Source of the DNA: Coprococcus aceti | GTDB taxonomy: Bacteria; Bacillota; Clostridia; Lachnospirales; Lachnospiraceae | Assembly (NCBI RefSeq): GCF_025567285.1 | Contig: NZ_JAOQJT010000006.1 | Span: forward strand, 156,100-220,099 | Direction of reading: 5' to 3' | DNA length: 64,000 bases | Shown here: piece by piece, positions 62,502-64,000 of the stretch | Numbering within the stretch: position 1 is the stretch's first letter | How the letters are laid out: each line of letters opens with the position of its first letter | Notes under the pieces: model-generated | Told to the model about the DNA's origin: nothing | Database searches by the model: none | The model's input: only the letters and a program-made list of their open reading frames with translations | Translations under genes and position numbers: made by a program

Positions 62502-62530
62502 TTGACAAATAAAACAAATGATTATAATAC
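62502..62530 (+). promoter_or_regulatory. Possible promoter before the receiver-domain gene
   Basis: TTGACA (62502-62507) is followed by TATAAT (62523-62528, 15-base spacer) or TAATAC (62525-62530, 17-base spacer). Confidence 0.45.
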
Positions 62531-62602
62531 TTTAATCAGAAAATTGTAATCTATATGAAAAGAATTTGAAAAATAAATATTTAGTAAACCCGTTGAAAAG
62601 CG

Positions 62603-63142
62603 GTGACACAAAGCCATATGGGTCTAAGGTCTGAAAACAGAGAACTGTTTCGGACTATGACAGCCGGTTGCAGTATAATTTCCCTGTTGGAACTAGTATG
62701 TACAAAGAGGAGTATAATTATATTTATTAAAAGCGACTGGAAGAATATCAGAAGATCTGATTATTCGGACAGGAGAGTCCTTCTTGTGGAGGACAATGAT
62801 CTGAACAGTGAGATCGCATCGGAGATCATAGGAATGACGGGAGCCAGTGTGGAGATCGTTGAGAATGGCAGGGAGGCTGTGGAGAGGATAGAGAATGCCT
62901 CCGAGAACTGGTATGACATAGTGTTTATGGATGTTCAGATGCCGGTCATAAATGGGTATGAGGCCACCGCCGCTATAAGAGCACTGCCTGGAAGAAGAGG
63001 CCAGATTCCTATTATAGCCATGACCGCAAATGCATTTGCTGAGGATGTGCAGCTTGCAAAGAACACGGGGATGGATGAACACATAGCGAAACCGCTTGAT
63101 TTTGAAAAATTGAACACAGTGATGGAGAAATATCTGAACTGA
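62603..63142 (+). pseudogene. Receiver domain, probably remnant of a hybrid histidine kinase
   Basis: The last 120 residues are a complete receiver domain: RVLLVEDNDLNSEI, phospho-acceptor Asp in VFMDVQMP, IIAMTANAFAEDV and AKPLDFEKL. That pattern (LVEDNxxN, TANAF) is the C-terminal domain of hybrid kinases. The preceding 55 residues of the frame (from GTG 62603) do not look like a kinase and have no ribosome site. An AGAGGAG (62706-62712) lies seven bases before an in-frame ATA at 62720, which may be a start. It could be an expressed single-domain receiver or decay product. Confidence 0.55.
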
Positions 63143-63150
63143 TAAAATGT

Positions 63151-63197
63151 AGCAGCCAGCCGGGGGTGACCCCCCGGCTGGCTGCTGTAGTTTTGAT
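63151..63197 (+). terminator. GC-rich terminator hairpin
   Basis: AGCAGCCAGCCGGGGG (63151-63166), loop TGAC, and the perfect 16-base complement (63171-63186). A short GTAGTTTTG tail follows. It ends the receiver-domain transcript. Confidence 0.75.
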
Positions 63198-63210
63198 CAG
63201 AGGCTGCAGG

Positions 63211-63399
63211 TCAGATCATTTTTTTGTAGCGTGCCATATCGGTCTTACTTATTCCCATGGAAATACACACTTTTTCAAAAGGTTGCTTAGTATTCTTCAT
63301 CAAGTTCTGTATGGCAGCTACCAGCGCTCCGTCGGCGCCAATCTGTTCACTTTTCGATAGAAAAAAGTATGTTGGGAACACAGTATGAGAATCGTGCAA
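63211..63399 (-). pseudogene. Fragment resembling C-terminus of PD-(D/E)XK family transposase protein
   Basis: The 62-residue frame ends with NLMKNTKQPFEKVCISMG and DMARYKKMI. That helix pattern is like the C-terminal part of Rpn/PD-(D/E)XK transposase-family proteins common in Lachnospiraceae. The catalytic part is absent. I have low trust in the family name. Confidence 0.35.
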
Positions 63400-63485
63400 C
63401 GGAGATCATAGATTTTATTTTACCACGAAAAAAGGATGGAACTGCGATATATCAAGTTTTGAAGGAGGCACTGGGTAAAAAATAG
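63369..63485 (+). other. Tiny ORF, 38 residues
   Basis: ATG 63369 to TAG 63483-63485 encodes a charged peptide (MLGTQYENRATEIIDF ... KEALGKK). No family is recognised and no strong ribosome site is present. It overlaps the leftward fragment, so it is probably also a piece of a lost gene. Confidence 0.25.
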
Positions 63486-63580
63486 TTATGGGATTCCGAT
63501 AATAATTATAAACATTGAAATTAAGCCACGGGTGTAGTACAATTACCGTGCTATTGGGGCTTTTTGCGCCCTGAAAACAG

Positions 63581-63834
63581 ATGGTACACTAAATGGTATA
63601 CCATATAATCGGCAAAGTCAGAATATCAAGCAAAATCAAGGCTTTAAGAAAGGAAAATAGAAAAAATGAAATTAGGAATCGTTATTTATCAGCCTTATTT
63701 TCATAATTCTATATATCCTCATAAATATCGATAAAGCCTTATAAATCAAGGGTTCTTCGGTGATTGCTAGAAACATAAAATCTAGTATAAATTTATATAA
63801 TTAATAAAAAAATGGTACACTAACTGGTACACCA
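63581..63834. repeat. Direct-repeat pair of ATGGTACACTAA-TGGTACACCA type
   Basis: 63581-63603 (ATGGTACACTAA then ATGGTATACCA) and 63812-63834 (ATGGTACACTAA then CTGGTACACCA) differ at two positions in 23. Each copy is itself a double TGGTA motif, and the first ends in a palindrome. The region 63486-63960 is AT-rich and has no ORF. Such repeats can mark integrase arm sites or the scar of an excised element; this is inference. Confidence 0.45.
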
Positions 63835-63960
63835 AAAATTAACTGAGTAATGTAGATATAATAAGATTGCCCCAAGATAGGATTATAAGATAAAGACGTC
63901 AGCATAGAAATGATATGTACCCAGAATCCTGGACACATATTTATGAACTAGGCTGAACAC

Positions 63961-64000
63961 ATGGATGCTATCCTGTATTGTACAGGTGGCATCCATTTTG
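63961..64000. terminator. Terminator-like hairpin at window edge
   Basis: ATGGATGC-TATCCTGTA pairs with TACAGG-TGGCATCCAT (63961-63996, small internal mismatch) and is followed by TTTTG. Its gene may lie on either side beyond the window. Confidence 0.55.

Noticed and set aside
63700..63780. tRNA gene in the right-end region
   Set aside because: A GGTTCTTCGGTGATT stretch looked like a T-arm, but no acceptor stem, anticodon arm or CCA end could be matched.

Overview
The window reads as an ordinary chromosomal segment of a gut-type, strictly anaerobic, low-to-moderate GC Firmicute, most likely Lachnospiraceae (a Coprococcus-like genome would fit, but genus is inference). Supporting signs are the four-subunit pyruvate:ferredoxin oxidoreductase, a DUF4250 protein, the many lipoproteins with T/E-rich linkers, strong AGGAGG ribosome sites, frequent TTG starts, and crisp intrinsic terminators. 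No rRNA, tRNA, CRISPR array, intact prophage or insertion sequence was seen.

Left part (1-16.6 kb): a 5'-truncated uncharacterised gene; a small antitoxin-like gene followed by a broken zeta-toxin gene; a tyrA-aroA operon; an M18 aminopeptidase; an SH3/amidase lipoprotein; an rRNA/RNA pseudouridine synthase; an SH3 membrane protein; a NarL/DesK-type two-component system divergent from an ABC-2 exporter (one ATPase, two permeases); an extracellular GH13 lipoprotein and an SDR epimerase.

Centre (16.6-43.8 kb): an AT-rich orphan gene resembling polymorphic-toxin/polyvalent-protein nuclease domains; argG divergent from argC-argJ-argB with a cluster of ARG-box-like sites between them; comEA, an OmpR/WalK-type two-component system, a GerMN lipoprotein and comEC in one row; yitT; pdxST with 42-bp-spaced repeats upstream; holA, rpsT; a DUF1461-like membrane gene; glgB with an unusual repetitive charged tail; a cold-shock gene; a fructokinase-amylosucrase pair; a lipoprotein esterase; an AraC regulator; and a decayed ECF sigma/anti-sigma locus.

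Right part (43.8-64 kb): porCDAB; an AgrCA-like two-component system; a candidate small RNA; an aconitase-superfamily gene; a sugar acetyltransferase; SPFH/NfeD pair; AI-2E family transporter; DUF4250; a MurJ/SpoVB-type flippase; a split chromate transporter behind a perfect cre-like palindrome; MarR-MATE with a clear operator; and a degraded right end (receiver-domain remnant, tiny ORF fragments, direct repeats).

Functionally, the genes combine amino-acid and vitamin B6 synthesis, envelope maintenance, glycogen/sucrose metabolism and central fermentation. I did not find a clear, complete new defence or mobile system. The most unusual items are the amylosucrase-fructokinase-glgB neighbourhood, the glgB tail, the comEC gene that appears to start at ATA, the orphan toxin-like gene, the fused sigma/anti-sigma remnant, the candidate ncRNA at 49.44-49.60 kb, and the regularly spaced repeats before pdxS.
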